Positions 17,801-24,758 of a stretch of 40,382 bases of DNA are shown piece by piece. The position numbers and the translations under genes were made by a program. The stretch comes from ECT2AJA-044 sp965658225 (GTDB lineage Bacteria; Bacteroidota; Bacteroidia; Flavobacteriales; ECT2AJA-044). Below the pieces are notes generated by a model. The model searched no databases and was not told where the DNA came from. It worked only from the letters and a program-made list of their open reading frames with translations. Where the stretch lies: positions 1 through 40,382 of the forward strand of contig CBFHRK010000010.1 of the NCBI GenBank assembly GCA_965658225.1, in the 5' to 3' direction. Each line of letters starts with the position of its first letter. Position 1 is the stretch's first letter.

Positions 17801-18178
17801 GTCTTTGAAGCGACGAGCTGTTTCGCGAATGACCCCAAATGCTTCTGGGAGCAATTCATTTAAGGCCTCTTCCACGTTTTTCAACGCTTGTTCTTGGAGG
17901 TTGTCAATTTCGGTGTAAAGAGCTTCTGACTCATCGACCTCTATATCTTCCTCTGCGAGACGTGCTTTTATGTCCGCGATGCGTGTTTGTTCTGCTTCTT
18001 CTGCTTTTTGAATGCGCGCGCGGAAATCATCCGTTTTGGCGCGCAATTCATCGTGAGATAGCTTTTCGAATCCGGCCGAGGCCTGATTCACGCGATCGAT
18101 GTACGGTTGTAATTCTTTGAGGTCGCGATCGGATTTACTTCCGAACATGGACCGAACTGCTTTATTTAGAAAACTCAT
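14798..18178 (-). CDS. secA: Preprotein translocase ATPase SecA
   Basis: This 1126-residue motor drives proteins through SecYEG. The ATG at 18178 (MSFLNKAVRSMFGSKSDRDL) matches the conserved SecA start; the longer frame is spurious. Visible motifs are Walker A MATGEGKT (193-200), the DEAD-like VDEVDSVLIDDARTPL, TNMAGRGTDI and QLRGRAGRQGDPGSSQFY. The N-terminal nucleotide-binding domain has a charged helical insertion (about 55-110) typical of Bacteroidota. The usual zinc-binding CxCxSGxxxxxCH tail is missing; instead the protein ends KIGRNDKVTIKHRMTGETK and EEWLLID, the Bacteroidota variant. A Pro/Ala/Arg-rich linker precedes that tail and contains the CGCC-type palindrome at 14957-14967. Confidence 0.97.
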   Translation of the reverse strand: MSFLNKAVRSMFGSKSDRDLKELQPYIDRVNQASAGFEKLSHDELRAKTDDFRARIQKAEEAEQTRIADIKARLAEEDIEVDESEALYTEIDNLQEQALKNVEEALNELLPEAFGVIRETARRFKDNDFVEVTARDYDIELSHKRENIEVNGAKASWSSTWMAAGAKIKWDMVHYDVQLIGGTVLHQGKIAEMATGEGKTLVATLPVFLNALAGRGVHLVTVNDYLAKRDSEWMGPIFEFHGLTIDCIDKHRPNSEERRKAYLADITYGTNNEFGFDYLRDNMARNPEDLVQRKHHFAIVDEVDSVLIDDARTPLIISGPVPKGSDQQRFIELRPKVEQLVNAQKKFLTQRLSEAKKLIAEGDLKEGGFKLLQVYRGLPKSKALIKFLSEEGVRATLQKTENFYMQDQSKEMHKVDVDLFFVIDEKQNSIELADKGIELISSENDPDFFVMPDIGMIMLEIEKMDGSDQEKAAKKDEMLREYSVKSERIHTLNQLLKAYTLFEKDNEYVIMEDKVKIVDEQTGRIMDGRRYSDGLHQAIEAKENVKIEDATQTFATVTLQNYFRMYEKLSGMTGTAETEAGEFWDIYELDCVVIPTNRPIARDDRQDLVFKTTREKFNAVAEEIVRLREAGRPVLVGTTNVEISELLSRMLQIRKVPHNVLNAKLHKKEADIVAEAGQGGMVTIATNMAGRGTDIKLSDEVKKAGGLAIIGTERHDSRRVDRQLRGRAGRQGDPGSSQFYVSLEDNLMRLFGSERIAKLMDRMGLKEGEVIQHSMISKSIERAQKKVEENNFGIRKRLLEYDDVMNSQREVVYKRRRHALFGERLSVDLANMIYDTLENLVDLYQQDKDFEGFKLDMIRFFSMESPVDEKSFFQMSRDKVIDEVYASARKHYKERMIHVANMAWPVIKDVYENQKGQYENIVVPFSDGSRMLQVIVNLEEAYQSGARALITAFEKNITLGMIDEQWKDHLREMDDLKQSVQGAVYEQKDPLLIYKFESFELFKQMLGTTNQEIASFLYKGELPTQNPNEVQGARQPRREDMSKLQTSRPGDANGSGGAPEPRQVGAGQAPPPAARKRVTEPIVREERKIGRNDKVTIKHRMTGETKQVKYKVAKPMLDQEEWLLID

Positions 18179-18203
18179 AGTGCTCTGATCTCTTGAAGGG
18201 GAA

Positions 18204-18211
18204 CAAAAATA
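18204..18211 (-). promoter_or_regulatory. Possible -7 box of secA
   Basis: TATTTTTG on the minus strand, 25 bases before the secA ATG at 18178, fits TAnnTTTG. A well-spaced TTG is not present (the nearest is 24 bases upstream). Confidence 0.4.
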
Positions 18212-18334
18212 GCCATTTGAACGAGGAAACCCTTTCAAAAACGAGTCCAAGTGCAATTCGTCTGCCAAATAGGCATTAAAAAAGTAACGATCAGCGCAAA
18301 TTAGTCGCGGCGGTGAGGCAATGAAATAAAAAAT

Positions 18335-18349
18335 CCCGCAAAATACGGG
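18335..18349 (-). terminator. Intrinsic terminator, diverged outlying copy of the hairpin unit
   Basis: On the minus strand CCCG, a 7-base loop and CGGG are followed by ATTTTTTATTT, a good T-tract. Loop and flanks resemble the CCCCGC/GCGGGG units at 18514-18681, so it is probably a diverged fifth copy. It would stop transcripts from the DUF2795 gene before secA. Confidence 0.6.
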
Positions 18350-18513
18350 GTATTATATTCGCCGTCGATGACTTCTAAAAGAAAGGAAAATAGAATCTGT
18401 TTTTTTATCTGCGAACCCGGGGATACTATTGGCGGAAGATTCGACTCTGTTTAAAGAACAAACCCTTCACCCAAGCAGGACCAAAAAATAAGATGCGTTC
18501 AATAAACCACGAA

Positions 18514-18530
18514 CCCCGCGATCGGCGGGG
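18514..18530 (-). terminator. Terminator hairpin, unit 4
   Basis: CCCCGC pairs with GCGGGG (6 bp), loop GATCG. It is the most diverged unit of the contiguous array. Confidence 0.6.
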
Positions 18531-18560
18531 CTAATCATTAATAGTCATCCTCAAAACAAG

Positions 18561-18583
18561 AAACCCCGCGAGTGGCGGGGTTT
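18561..18583 (-). terminator. Terminator hairpin, unit 3
   Basis: AAACCCCGC pairs with GCGGGGTTT (9 bp), loop GAGTG. It is the longest stem of the four. Confidence 0.65.
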
Positions 18584-18610
18584 AATTCAATATTCATCTA
18601 CTTCACAACA

Positions 18611-18631
18611 AACCCCGCAAATGACGGGGTT
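18611..18631 (-). terminator. Terminator hairpin, unit 2
   Basis: AACCCCG pairs with CGGGGTT (7 bp), loop of 7 bases. Flanks are nearly identical to unit 1. Confidence 0.65.
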
Positions 18632-18660
18632 GATTGTTAATATTCATCTAATTCACAACA

Positions 18661-18681
18661 AACCCCGCAAATAGCGGGGTT
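18661..18681 (-). terminator. Terminator hairpin, unit 1
   Basis: AACCCCGC pairs with GCGGGGTT (8 bp), loop AAATA on the plus strand. It is the copy nearest the DUF2795 stop codon, 6 bp away. On the minus strand it is followed by TGTTGTG, a weak T-tract. Confidence 0.7.
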
Positions 18682-18686
18682 GATTG

Positions 18687-18911
18687 TTAGTATTCATCTT
18701 CGTTCCAGAGGAAATCTTCATCGGACGGATAATCGGGCCAAATTTCCTCGATAGACTCATATATTTCCCCATCCGCATCTTCAATTGCTTGCAGGTTTTC
18801 TACAACCTCGAGAGGCGCACCTGTACGAATCGCGTAATCGATCAATTCATCCTTGCTCGCCGGCCAAGGAGCGTCACTTAAATAAGAAGCCAATTCCAAT
18901 GTCCAATACAT
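18687..18911 (-). CDS. DUF2795 small acidic protein
   Basis: A 74-residue protein. I chose ATG at 18911 (MYWTLELASYLSDAPWPASK); the longer frame begins with TTG. The N-terminal part with APWPASKDELIDYAIRTGAP matches DUF2795, a small helical domain of unknown function. The C-terminal third is strongly acidic (DADGEIYESIEEIWPDYPSDEDFLWNEDEY has 13 Asp/Glu, read in pieces at residues 45-74). A canonical promoter precedes it. Its last codons, stop and terminator are repeated three more times downstream, which is highly unusual. Confidence 0.8.
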   Translation of the reverse strand: MYWTLELASYLSDAPWPASKDELIDYAIRTGAPLEVVENLQAIEDADGEIYESIEEIWPDYPSDEDFLWNEDEY

Positions 18912-18928
18912 GGGTATCAAATTTTTTG

Positions 18929-18958
18929 CAAATGTAATTTTTTATTTGACACATGCAA
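18929..18958 (-). promoter_or_regulatory. Canonical Bacteroidota promoter of the DUF2795 gene
   Basis: Minus strand: TTG at 18958-18956, 19-base spacer, TACATTTG at 18936-18929. This matches the TTG/TAnnTTTG consensus with ideal spacing. The ATG is 17 bases further on, so the leader is short. Confidence 0.7.
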
Positions 18959-18970
18959 GTTATTTATCAT

Positions 18971-18986
18971 AGTGCCGTTAGGCACT
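18971..18986 (-). terminator. Palindromic hairpin at the adenosyltransferase gene end
   Basis: AGTGCC-TAAC-GGCACT on the minus strand, a perfect 6-bp stem that starts on the last base of the adenosyltransferase stop codon. It belongs to the GCCTARCGGC family and probably marks the transcript end before the DUF2795 promoter. No strong T-tract follows. Confidence 0.55.
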
Positions 18987-19534
18987 TATTTTCTTGGAAC
19001 CCAAGGCGTTTCGGGTGCGTTTACACATTTTGACAATACGCGAGCCATAACAAATAAATAATCTGACAAGCGATTTAAATAGGTCAAAACCAAGGGATCC
19101 ACATAACTCACCGACCGTAATTCGGTCACCCTACGTTCGGCACGGCGACAAATTGTACGTGCGATATGACAGTGACTCACCGATACGTGTCCGCCCGGAA
19201 GTATAAAAGCCGTTAATGGAGGAAGTTGTTCATCGTATGAATCCATCCACGACTCGAGCTGGGTTACATCCGATTCATTAATATCGGGCAACACCATTTT
19301 CGAATTTTCCGGATCCGCTGCTAAGGAGCTTCCAATCGTGAATAATCGATCTTGAATTTCAATAATTTGAGAAGAGCAGTTCTCGTTATCCGCGGAATCG
19401 CGAACGAGTCCTAGATAGGAATTCAGCTCATCAATAGTGCCATATGACTCGAGGCGCAAACTGTGTTTGGCCACTCGCGTACCTCCAATTAACGAGGTAG
19501 ACCCAGCGTCGCCCTTTTTAGTATAAATTTTCAT
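18986..19534 (-). CDS. PduO-type cob(I)alamin adenosyltransferase
   Basis: A 182-residue cytosolic enzyme that transfers the adenosyl group of ATP to cob(I)alamin to make coenzyme B12. The start MKIYTKKGDAGSTSLIGGTRV carries the ATP-binding loop, followed by YGTIDELNSYLGLVRD and the C-terminal RTICRRAERRV and LNRLSDYLFVMAR helices. All are signatures of the PduO/MMAB family, and the length is normal. In Bacteroidota it usually serves methylmalonyl-CoA mutase. It lies 22 bp after the ABC ATPase gene, so the genes are probably co-transcribed. No B12-riboswitch is visible. Confidence 0.93.
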   Translation of the reverse strand: MKIYTKKGDAGSTSLIGGTRVAKHSLRLESYGTIDELNSYLGLVRDSADNENCSSQIIEIQDRLFTIGSSLAADPENSKMVLPDINESDVTQLESWMDSYDEQLPPLTAFILPGGHVSVSHCHIARTICRRAERRVTELRSVSYVDPLVLTYLNRLSDYLFVMARVLSKCVNAPETPWVPRK

Positions 19535-19556
19535 AATCTTTTTTTGAAACGATTCC

Positions 19557-20243
19557 CTATCGTGTGCGCTCGTCGGAAGCTACTTCTCCATCGACCAATC
19601 GAATGACACGATGCGCGTGTTGGGCAATCTCCTCTTCATGAGTAACGACAATCAAGGTGTTCCCGTTGGCATGGATTTCATCCATTAAGGCCATAATCTC
19701 CACCGACGTCTTGGAATCAAGGTTCCCCGTTGGCTCATCGGCCAAAATAAGCGACGGATTATTCACCAAAGCTCGAGCTACAGCAACCCTTTGACGTTGC
19801 CCTCCCGAAAGTTGGTTTGGACGGTGTGTGATCCGATCGGATAAACTCACCATTTCGAGCACCTCCTCGGCCCTTTTCCGGCGATCGGCGGACGATAACC
19901 CCGCATACACCAACGGCAAGGCCACATTATCCAGGGCAGTCGATCTAGGTAAAAGGTTAAACGTTTGAAATACGAAACCGATTTCCTTGTTCCGAATCTC
20001 GGCTAGCTCATTATCAACCAAATCGCTTACATCGGTGCCGTTTAAAATATACTGACCAGAAGTAGGTGTGTCCAAGCAACCAATTAAATTCATGAGGGTT
20101 GATTTCCCCGAACCGGACGGCCCCATCAACGCGACATATTCACCCTTTTCAATATTAAGCGAAATTCCACGCAGCACTTTAACTACCTCGGTTCCTACCC
20201 TGAAGTTTCGGACAATATCTTTAAGTTGAATTACATGTTCCAT
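19557..20243 (-). CDS. ABC transporter ATP-binding protein (LolD/MacB type)
   Basis: A 228-residue ATPase with Walker A GPSGSGKST (41-49), Q-loop VFQTFNLLP, signature LSGGQRQRVAVARAL (145-159), Walker B LILADEPTGNLD and the H-loop VVTHEEE. The pattern, including the GCLDTPTSG stretch, is that of LolD/MacB/FtsE-like ATPases that drive lipoprotein release, efflux or mechanotransmission. No permease gene is adjacent, so its partner must be encoded elsewhere. It is followed after 22 bp by the adenosyltransferase gene. Confidence 0.92.
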   Translation of the reverse strand: MEHVIQLKDIVRNFRVGTEVVKVLRGISLNIEKGEYVALMGPSGSGKSTLMNLIGCLDTPTSGQYILNGTDVSDLVDNELAEIRNKEIGFVFQTFNLLPRSTALDNVALPLVYAGLSSADRRKRAEEVLEMVSLSDRITHRPNQLSGGQRQRVAVARALVNNPSLILADEPTGNLDSKTSVEIMALMDEIHANGNTLIVVTHEEEIAQHAHRVIRLVDGEVASDERTR

Positions 20244-20269
20244 CGCAGACCCAAACTTAATTAAATAGA

Positions 20270-21049
20270 TTAAAGACGCAACCGGAAATGCTCTTGGAGT
20301 TGATTCGGTCGAAAAAATACCATCCCAAATTGTAATACGTCTACGCTCTGCCTAACGGCAGGATCCGCTTTTATCTCCTCCCAAGCCTTCGTCATACCCG
20401 GTGACCAGTATATATCATCGAAAACCAACACACTTTCTTCGTGCAAATAAGGGAGTAGTTGTTTGAAATAACGCAGTGTGGAACTATATCTATGATCTCC
20501 ATCGACATATACCAAGTCCCATTTTTTTCCCTCTTTTAAAAGACCCTTTAATGCCCCGTCAAACGAGTCATTAACGAACTCAACTCTTTCCGATAGCCCC
20601 AATCCGATCAAATTCTCTTGGGCTACTTTTTGTGTGTTTCCACAAGCATCGACACTAGTGACGGATACCAATTCATTTAATGCTAGGTATGAAGTACCAA
20701 TTCCCAATGAAGTACCTAATTCCAATATGTTTTTAGCTTTAGAAAACGAAATCAAACGCGATAATAAGGCTCCATACTTCGGTGCTACGGTAACTGTTGC
20801 TGCCAGTTGTTTTACTTTACGCTCTTGACTCAAACCCGCTTTGCTCCCTGCGCCTAAATCAACTACTTCCAATAAGCGATCGTCGCGCAACAATTTTTTT
20901 CTGAGTTCTTCAATAGGTGCGGCTTCAGGCATTTTACGGGATCGAATCACCTCGTTATACAAACCGAACAAGTAGGGCGAATGGAGTGCATGGGCATTTT
21001 TCGCCGTCAACAAATGCTTTATGTATGCCTGAGCAAGATACGTGTTCAT
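20270..21049 (-). CDS. Class I SAM-dependent methyltransferase (O-methyltransferase-like)
   Basis: A 259-residue protein with a Rossmann-fold SAM site: NILELGTSLGIGTSYLAL (motif I), VTSVDACG, and LVYVDGDHRYSSTLRYF, where the DGDH motif resembles the metal-binding part of caffeoyl-CoA-type O-methyltransferases. The N-terminal 60 residues are helical (AYIKHLLTAKNAHALHSPYLF). The substrate is unknown. The gene starts 1 bp after the ABC-F stop codon, so they form one operon. A perfect CTGCC-TAAC-GGCAG palindrome (20348-20361) lies in the coding sequence. Confidence 0.82.
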   Translation of the reverse strand: MNTYLAQAYIKHLLTAKNAHALHSPYLFGLYNEVIRSRKMPEAAPIEELRKKLLRDDRLLEVVDLGAGSKAGLSQERKVKQLAATVTVAPKYGALLSRLISFSKAKNILELGTSLGIGTSYLALNELVSVTSVDACGNTQKVAQENLIGLGLSERVEFVNDSFDGALKGLLKEGKKWDLVYVDGDHRYSSTLRYFKQLLPYLHEESVLVFDDIYWSPGMTKAWEEIKADPAVRQSVDVLQFGMVFFRPNQLQEHFRLRL

Positions 21050-21050
21050 A

Positions 21051-22916
21051 TTACGCGAATTCCGCGAGCGTTAGCCAGCGATCTGTTTTCTCCTCAATTT
21101 CTTTTTGAATGGTACCCAGTTCAATACTTAGCTTTTCCAACTCAGCGCCTTCTGCGTTTCCAGCAGCAAAAACGTCGTGTATTTCTTGTTTCCGGTTCTC
21201 GAGCTTTTCGATTTCTCCTTCCAAAGCATCGTATTCACGTTGCTCCATGTAACTCAGCTTTTTCTTCTCTTTAGTTGGCTCAGAATTCGCCGCAGGCTCA
21301 GCGCTTTTATTCCGCTGCTGCTTTTCTCGCTGTTCTTTATCGGCCATATAAGCTCTAAAGTCGGTATAATTCCCGTTTAAATCTTTCACCTCTCCGGCTC
21401 CTTCGAAAACGAATAAATGATCGACCAACTTATTCATGAAATACCGGTCGTGCGATACTACAATTATAACGCCCTCAAATTCCTGCAGAAATTCTTCCAA
21501 AACCGTTAGCGTCAATAAATCGAGATCGTTGGTAGGCTCATCCAGAATTAAAAAATTAGGGTTGGCCATAAGAACAGTGAGCAAATACAAACGACGACGC
21601 TCTCCTCCGCTCAATTTAGAAACGTAGGTCCATTGCTCTTCACGCGAAAACAAAAAGCGCTCCAGCATTTGTGCTGCTGTTAGCTTACGCCCTTTGGTTA
21701 AAGGAATTACCTCGGCGATATCTTTAATGACGTCGATAACGCGCTGGTCTTCTTTAAGGGTAATTCCATCTTGATTGTAGTAACCGAATTTAATGGTATC
21801 ACCGATAACTACTTTTCCGCCTAGCGGCTTGATAGCCCCTGTGATCATCTTCAAGAAGGTCGTTTTTCCGGTTCCATTTCTCCCGACAATTCCAACGCGG
21901 TCTGTTTTCTTAAAGTTGTAGCTAAATCCATTGAGAATGGGTAGATCTCCAAAACTCATTTTTAAGTTGTGCAGCTCCACAATTTTGGCGCCCATTCGCT
22001 GCATCTTGATCTCCATTTCGACCTTATCGTCCTTATGCTTAAAGCTGGCGTCCTTTTTTAAATCGTAAAAGGCATCTATTCTCGCTTTGCTTTTCGTTCC
22101 TCTCGCTTTTGGTTGGCGACGCATCCAATCGAGCTCTTTGCGCAACAAATTCTTTGCTTTGTCGGCATGAGCCGTTTGATTCTCGTATCGTTCCGACTTC
22201 TTAGCAACGTAATATGCGTAATCTCCTTGGTACTTGAAGATCTGACCTTGATCGAGTTCTATAATATTCGTGCAAAGAGAATCCAGGAAATAGCGATCGT
22301 GCGTAACCATGAAAAGGGTTACTTCTGGACGCCCTAAAAACTCTTCGAGCCACTCAATCATTTCCACGTCGAGGTGGTTGGTTGGCTCATCTAAGATGAT
22401 TAAATCGGGATTTTGAATGAGGAGCTTGGCTAAAGCAACCCGCTTTTTTTGTCCACCCGAAAGGGTGCCAATAGGTCGGTCAATTTGATCGAGATTTAAT
22501 TTTCCCAGAATTTGCTTCACGCGAACTTCTGCATCCCAGGCTTGAAGCTTTTCCATTTCGTCAAAAGCGGCCTGCATTTCATCGGCATCTTCAGGATGTT
22601 CCACGCTGCGTTCGTAACGGCGAATGGCCAACATGATGGGATCATCGGAATCGAACATTGCATCGACAATGCTTTTCTCTTCGGGTAAATCGGGATCTTG
22701 ATCGAGAAAGCCAACGGAAATATCTTTTCGGAACGTAACATTCCCCGAGTCGGCCGATTCCAGTTGGGCAAGAATTCGCAGAAGCGAGGATTTCCCCGTT
22801 CCATTTTTTGCTACAAAGGCTACTTTTTGGCCTTGATCGATTCCAAAACTAACGTCTTCAAAAAGCACGCGCTCTCCGTACGACTTCGCCAAATTTTCAA
22901 TGGATAGGTAATTCAT
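21051..22916 (-). CDS. ABC-F family ATPase, Uup-like
   Basis: A 621-residue soluble protein with two ABC domains and no membrane segment. I chose ATG at 22916 (MNYLSIENLAKSYGERVLF); the longer frame adds a non-conserved extension. Domain 1 has AKNGTGKSS (36-44; first Walker glycine replaced by Ala) and LSGGQKKRVALAKLL; domain 2 has GRNGTGKTT and LSGGERRRLYLL. The C-terminal coiled coil (EQREYDALEGEIEKLENRK to RWLTLAEFA) is of the Uup type. ABC-F proteins act on the ribosome. A -7 box lies 6 bp before the ATG. Confidence 0.9.
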   Translation of the reverse strand: MNYLSIENLAKSYGERVLFEDVSFGIDQGQKVAFVAKNGTGKSSLLRILAQLESADSGNVTFRKDISVGFLDQDPDLPEEKSIVDAMFDSDDPIMLAIRRYERSVEHPEDADEMQAAFDEMEKLQAWDAEVRVKQILGKLNLDQIDRPIGTLSGGQKKRVALAKLLIQNPDLIILDEPTNHLDVEMIEWLEEFLGRPEVTLFMVTHDRYFLDSLCTNIIELDQGQIFKYQGDYAYYVAKKSERYENQTAHADKAKNLLRKELDWMRRQPKARGTKSKARIDAFYDLKKDASFKHKDDKVEMEIKMQRMGAKIVELHNLKMSFGDLPILNGFSYNFKKTDRVGIVGRNGTGKTTFLKMITGAIKPLGGKVVIGDTIKFGYYNQDGITLKEDQRVIDVIKDIAEVIPLTKGRKLTAAQMLERFLFSREEQWTYVSKLSGGERRRLYLLTVLMANPNFLILDEPTNDLDLLTLTVLEEFLQEFEGVIIVVSHDRYFMNKLVDHLFVFEGAGEVKDLNGNYTDFRAYMADKEQREKQQRNKSAEPAANSEPTKEKKKLSYMEQREYDALEGEIEKLENRKQEIHDVFAAGNAEGAELEKLSIELGTIQKEIEEKTDRWLTLAEFA

Positions 22917-22922
22917 GGTTGG

Positions 22923-22930
22923 CAAAAGTA
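22923..22930 (-). promoter_or_regulatory. -7 box directly before the ABC-F start
   Basis: TACTTTTG on the minus strand matches TAnnTTTG and ends 6 bases before the ATG at 22916, so the transcript would have almost no leader. The expected TTG is replaced by TAG at the right distance, so support is moderate. Confidence 0.45.
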
Positions 22931-23026
22931 GCGGATACTTACTAGTGTTTCTAGGTATAAGCCACTTTTTCGCAAGCGCCCCTTCTTTTCGTTGCTGAAA
23001 AGGCCAAGCGAATTCCATAGAAGACG

Positions 23027-23203
23027 CTACTTACCTTTGTAGTAGGCCACCGTGGCACCTAGCGCTAAAAATCCAACGCCCATTCCTATGGCTCCGCCAA
23101 TATGAACGGCATGATAAACGAATCCGATTCCCGCCCCAACGAACATGAATCCGACAAAAAACATTCCTCCTATGGCAAAGCCCATCTTATTATCTTCTTC
23201 CAT
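23027..23203 (-). CDS. Small glycine-rich two-helix membrane protein
   Basis: A 58-codon frame from ATG at 23203 (MEEDNKMGFAIGG) to TAG at 23027. After six polar, mostly acidic residues come two hydrophobic helices rich in Gly and Ala with GxxxG-type spacing (GGMFFVGFMFVGAGIGFVY, then GGAIGMGVGFLALGATVAYY), ending in the basic KGK. The pattern strongly suggests a real membrane microprotein, not chance. The family is unknown to me. It lies 110 bp upstream of the ABC-F gene on the same strand and divergent from the aldehyde dehydrogenase gene. Confidence 0.7.
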   Translation of the reverse strand: MEEDNKMGFAIGGMFFVGFMFVGAGIGFVYHAVHIGGAIGMGVGFLALGATVAYYKGK

Positions 23204-23358
23204 AGCACTTTGATTTACGTTTAATTAATGCTGTTTAACTTTTTTCAAGTGTAGAAGCTATAAAATTAAAATGGACTACCCGTAATTTAGTTGAATGTTA
23301 TGACTGCCATTAGCTTCCTTCCCCAAGACGCATTTAATGGAATTCTTATCTTTCGACC

Positions 23359-24729
23359 ATGGGAGAAATTGGACAAATATTTGAAGCGCAACAGGTATTT
23401 TTCGCCTCAAAGAAGACGTTAGACTTATCGTTCCGGAAGGAACAACTGAAACGCTTTAAGCGGGCTGTAAAAAAATTCGAACCTCAATTACTTCAGGCGC
23501 TAAAAAGTGATTTAGGGAAGTGCGCCTTTGAAGGCTGGGTTCACGAAATCATGCTCATATTGGACGATATCCAGTCGATGCAAAAGAATCTGAAAAAGTG
23601 GAGCGCCCCGCAATACGTACCCGATAGCATTGGGAATTTCCCATCGAAGAATTACACCCTTCGAAGTCCTTACGGAGTCGCTTTAATAATAGCTCCATGG
23701 AATTACCCGGTTCAACTGGCTTTAATGCCTTTAGCCAGCGCCCTGGCGGCCGGAAATACGGTGATCATAAAACCTTCGGAATATTCTCCGGCGACGAGTG
23801 CCGTTATTAAGGAATTAGTGCAGGAGACTTTTCCGCCCGAATTGGTTTCCGTGGTTGAAGGAGCAGTGGAAGAAACCACAACTCTATTAAAACTCCCATT
23901 CGATTATATCTTCTTTACCGGAAGTCCGCAAGTTGGGAAAATTGTAATGAAGGCAGCAGCGGAACACTTGACTCCGGTCACCTTAGAACTCGGGGGAAAG
24001 AGTCCGGCCCTTATTGACGAAACGGCTCGGATCAATCTCGCCGCTAGGCGAATCGTATGGGGGAAATTCATGAACAACGGACAAACGTGCACGGCGCCCG
24101 ATTACATCCTCGTTCACGAAAGTAAAAAAGAGCAATTGTTATCCGCCTTAAAAAAAGAGGTTGTAAAACAGTGGGGTGAAAACCCGAAAGAAAATTCGGA
24201 TTACGGACGTCTCATTCACAGCGGTCAGTTCGATCGTTTAGAGAAACTTGCATCGGATGGCAACTTGCTTATTGGAGGAGAAATGGACAGGGACGAACGA
24301 TATATTCCGCCCCATGTATTGAGCAATATCCGCTGGACGGATTCGGTGATGCAAGAAGAAATATTCGGTCCCATTTTACCCGTAGTAACCTATTCTGATT
24401 GGGAAGAAGCCCTGCGAAGCATTGAAAAATTATCGCCGCCATTGGCCTTCTATTTTTTCAGTGAAAACCGAAAACGACAAAAACAGGTTGTGCGCGAAAT
24501 GGCCTTTGGAAATGCTACCATCAACGATGTAATTGTGCACATGGCCAATCATCATCTTCCTTTTGGTGGTATTGGCACTAGCGGCATGGGAAGTTACCAC
24601 GGGATTTATGGATTTGAGACGTTTAGCCACTTGAAAGGGATCACCAAAAAACCTACTTGGTTCGATTTGCCCCTGCGCTATGCGCCTTATGGAACTAAAC
24701 TCGGATGGTTAAAAAAGATACTCGGATAG
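23359..24729 (+). CDS. Aldehyde dehydrogenase (class 3-like)
   Basis: A 456-residue NAD(P)-dependent enzyme that oxidises aldehydes to acids. Visible features: APWNYP (113-118, catalytic Asn115), TGSPQVGKIV (coenzyme loop), LELGGKSP with general base Glu210, and GQTCTAPDY with catalytic Cys244. The EEIFGPILPV stretch is also present. The length of about 456 and the short N-terminus fit ALDH3-type, fatty-aldehyde enzymes, which use NAD or NADP. TATCTTTC (23347-23354), 4 bp before the ATG, resembles a -7 box. A perfect TCGCC-GCTA-GGCGA palindrome (24038-24051) lies in the coding sequence. Confidence 0.93.
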   Translation: MGEIGQIFEAQQVFFASKKTLDLSFRKEQLKRFKRAVKKFEPQLLQALKSDLGKCAFEGWVHEIMLILDDIQSMQKNLKKWSAPQYVPDSIGNFPSKNYTLRSPYGVALIIAPWNYPVQLALMPLASALAAGNTVIIKPSEYSPATSAVIKELVQETFPPELVSVVEGAVEETTTLLKLPFDYIFFTGSPQVGKIVMKAAAEHLTPVTLELGGKSPALIDETARINLAARRIVWGKFMNNGQTCTAPDYILVHESKKEQLLSALKKEVVKQWGENPKENSDYGRLIHSGQFDRLEKLASDGNLLIGGEMDRDERYIPPHVLSNIRWTDSVMQEEIFGPILPVVTYSDWEEALRSIEKLSPPLAFYFFSENRKRQKQVVREMAFGNATINDVIVHMANHHLPFGGIGTSGMGSYHGIYGFETFSHLKGITKKPTWFDLPLRYAPYGTKLGWLKKILG

Positions 24730-24758
24730 CTGACCGTGAACACAAGACGCTAGTCTAC

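Larger units (their letters stand above)
18179..18686. other. 508-bp gene-free region between secA and the DUF2795 gene
   Basis: It holds, from the secA side, a likely secA promoter (18204-18211), a terminator hairpin with T-tract (18335-18349), about 165 bp without recognisable structure, and four tandem copies of a hairpin unit (18514-18681). A minus-strand frame of about 36 codons ending at 18426 has no start codon and is not called. Confidence 0.8.
18514..18698 (-). repeat. Tandem array of gene tail plus terminator, four ~50-bp units
   Basis: On the minus strand each unit runs GATGAATAYTAA (the DEY-stop end of the DUF2795 gene), a short A/T linker, a CCCCGC...GCGGGG hairpin and a TTTGTTGTG-like tail. 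The DEY-stop elements lie at 18687-18698 (the real gene end), 18637-18648, 18587-18598 and 18538-18549, spaced 50, 50 and 49 bp. The third copy ends in TGA and the fourth encodes DDY-stop. Stems are conserved while loops differ (AAATA, CAAATGA, GAGTG, GATCG), which suggests selection on pairing. Confidence 0.9.

Noticed and set aside
18426..18535. Minus-strand open frame reading like WFIERILFFGPAWVK before a TAG at 18426.
   Set aside because: It has no start codon, opens right after a stop within the repeat array, and its Phe-rich look may come from T-rich DNA. It could be a gene remnant, but nothing supports it further.
18986..19556. B12 riboswitch for the adenosyltransferase gene.
   Set aside because: Only 22 bp separate it from the upstream ABC gene, so there is no room for one, and no conserved B12-box was seen.
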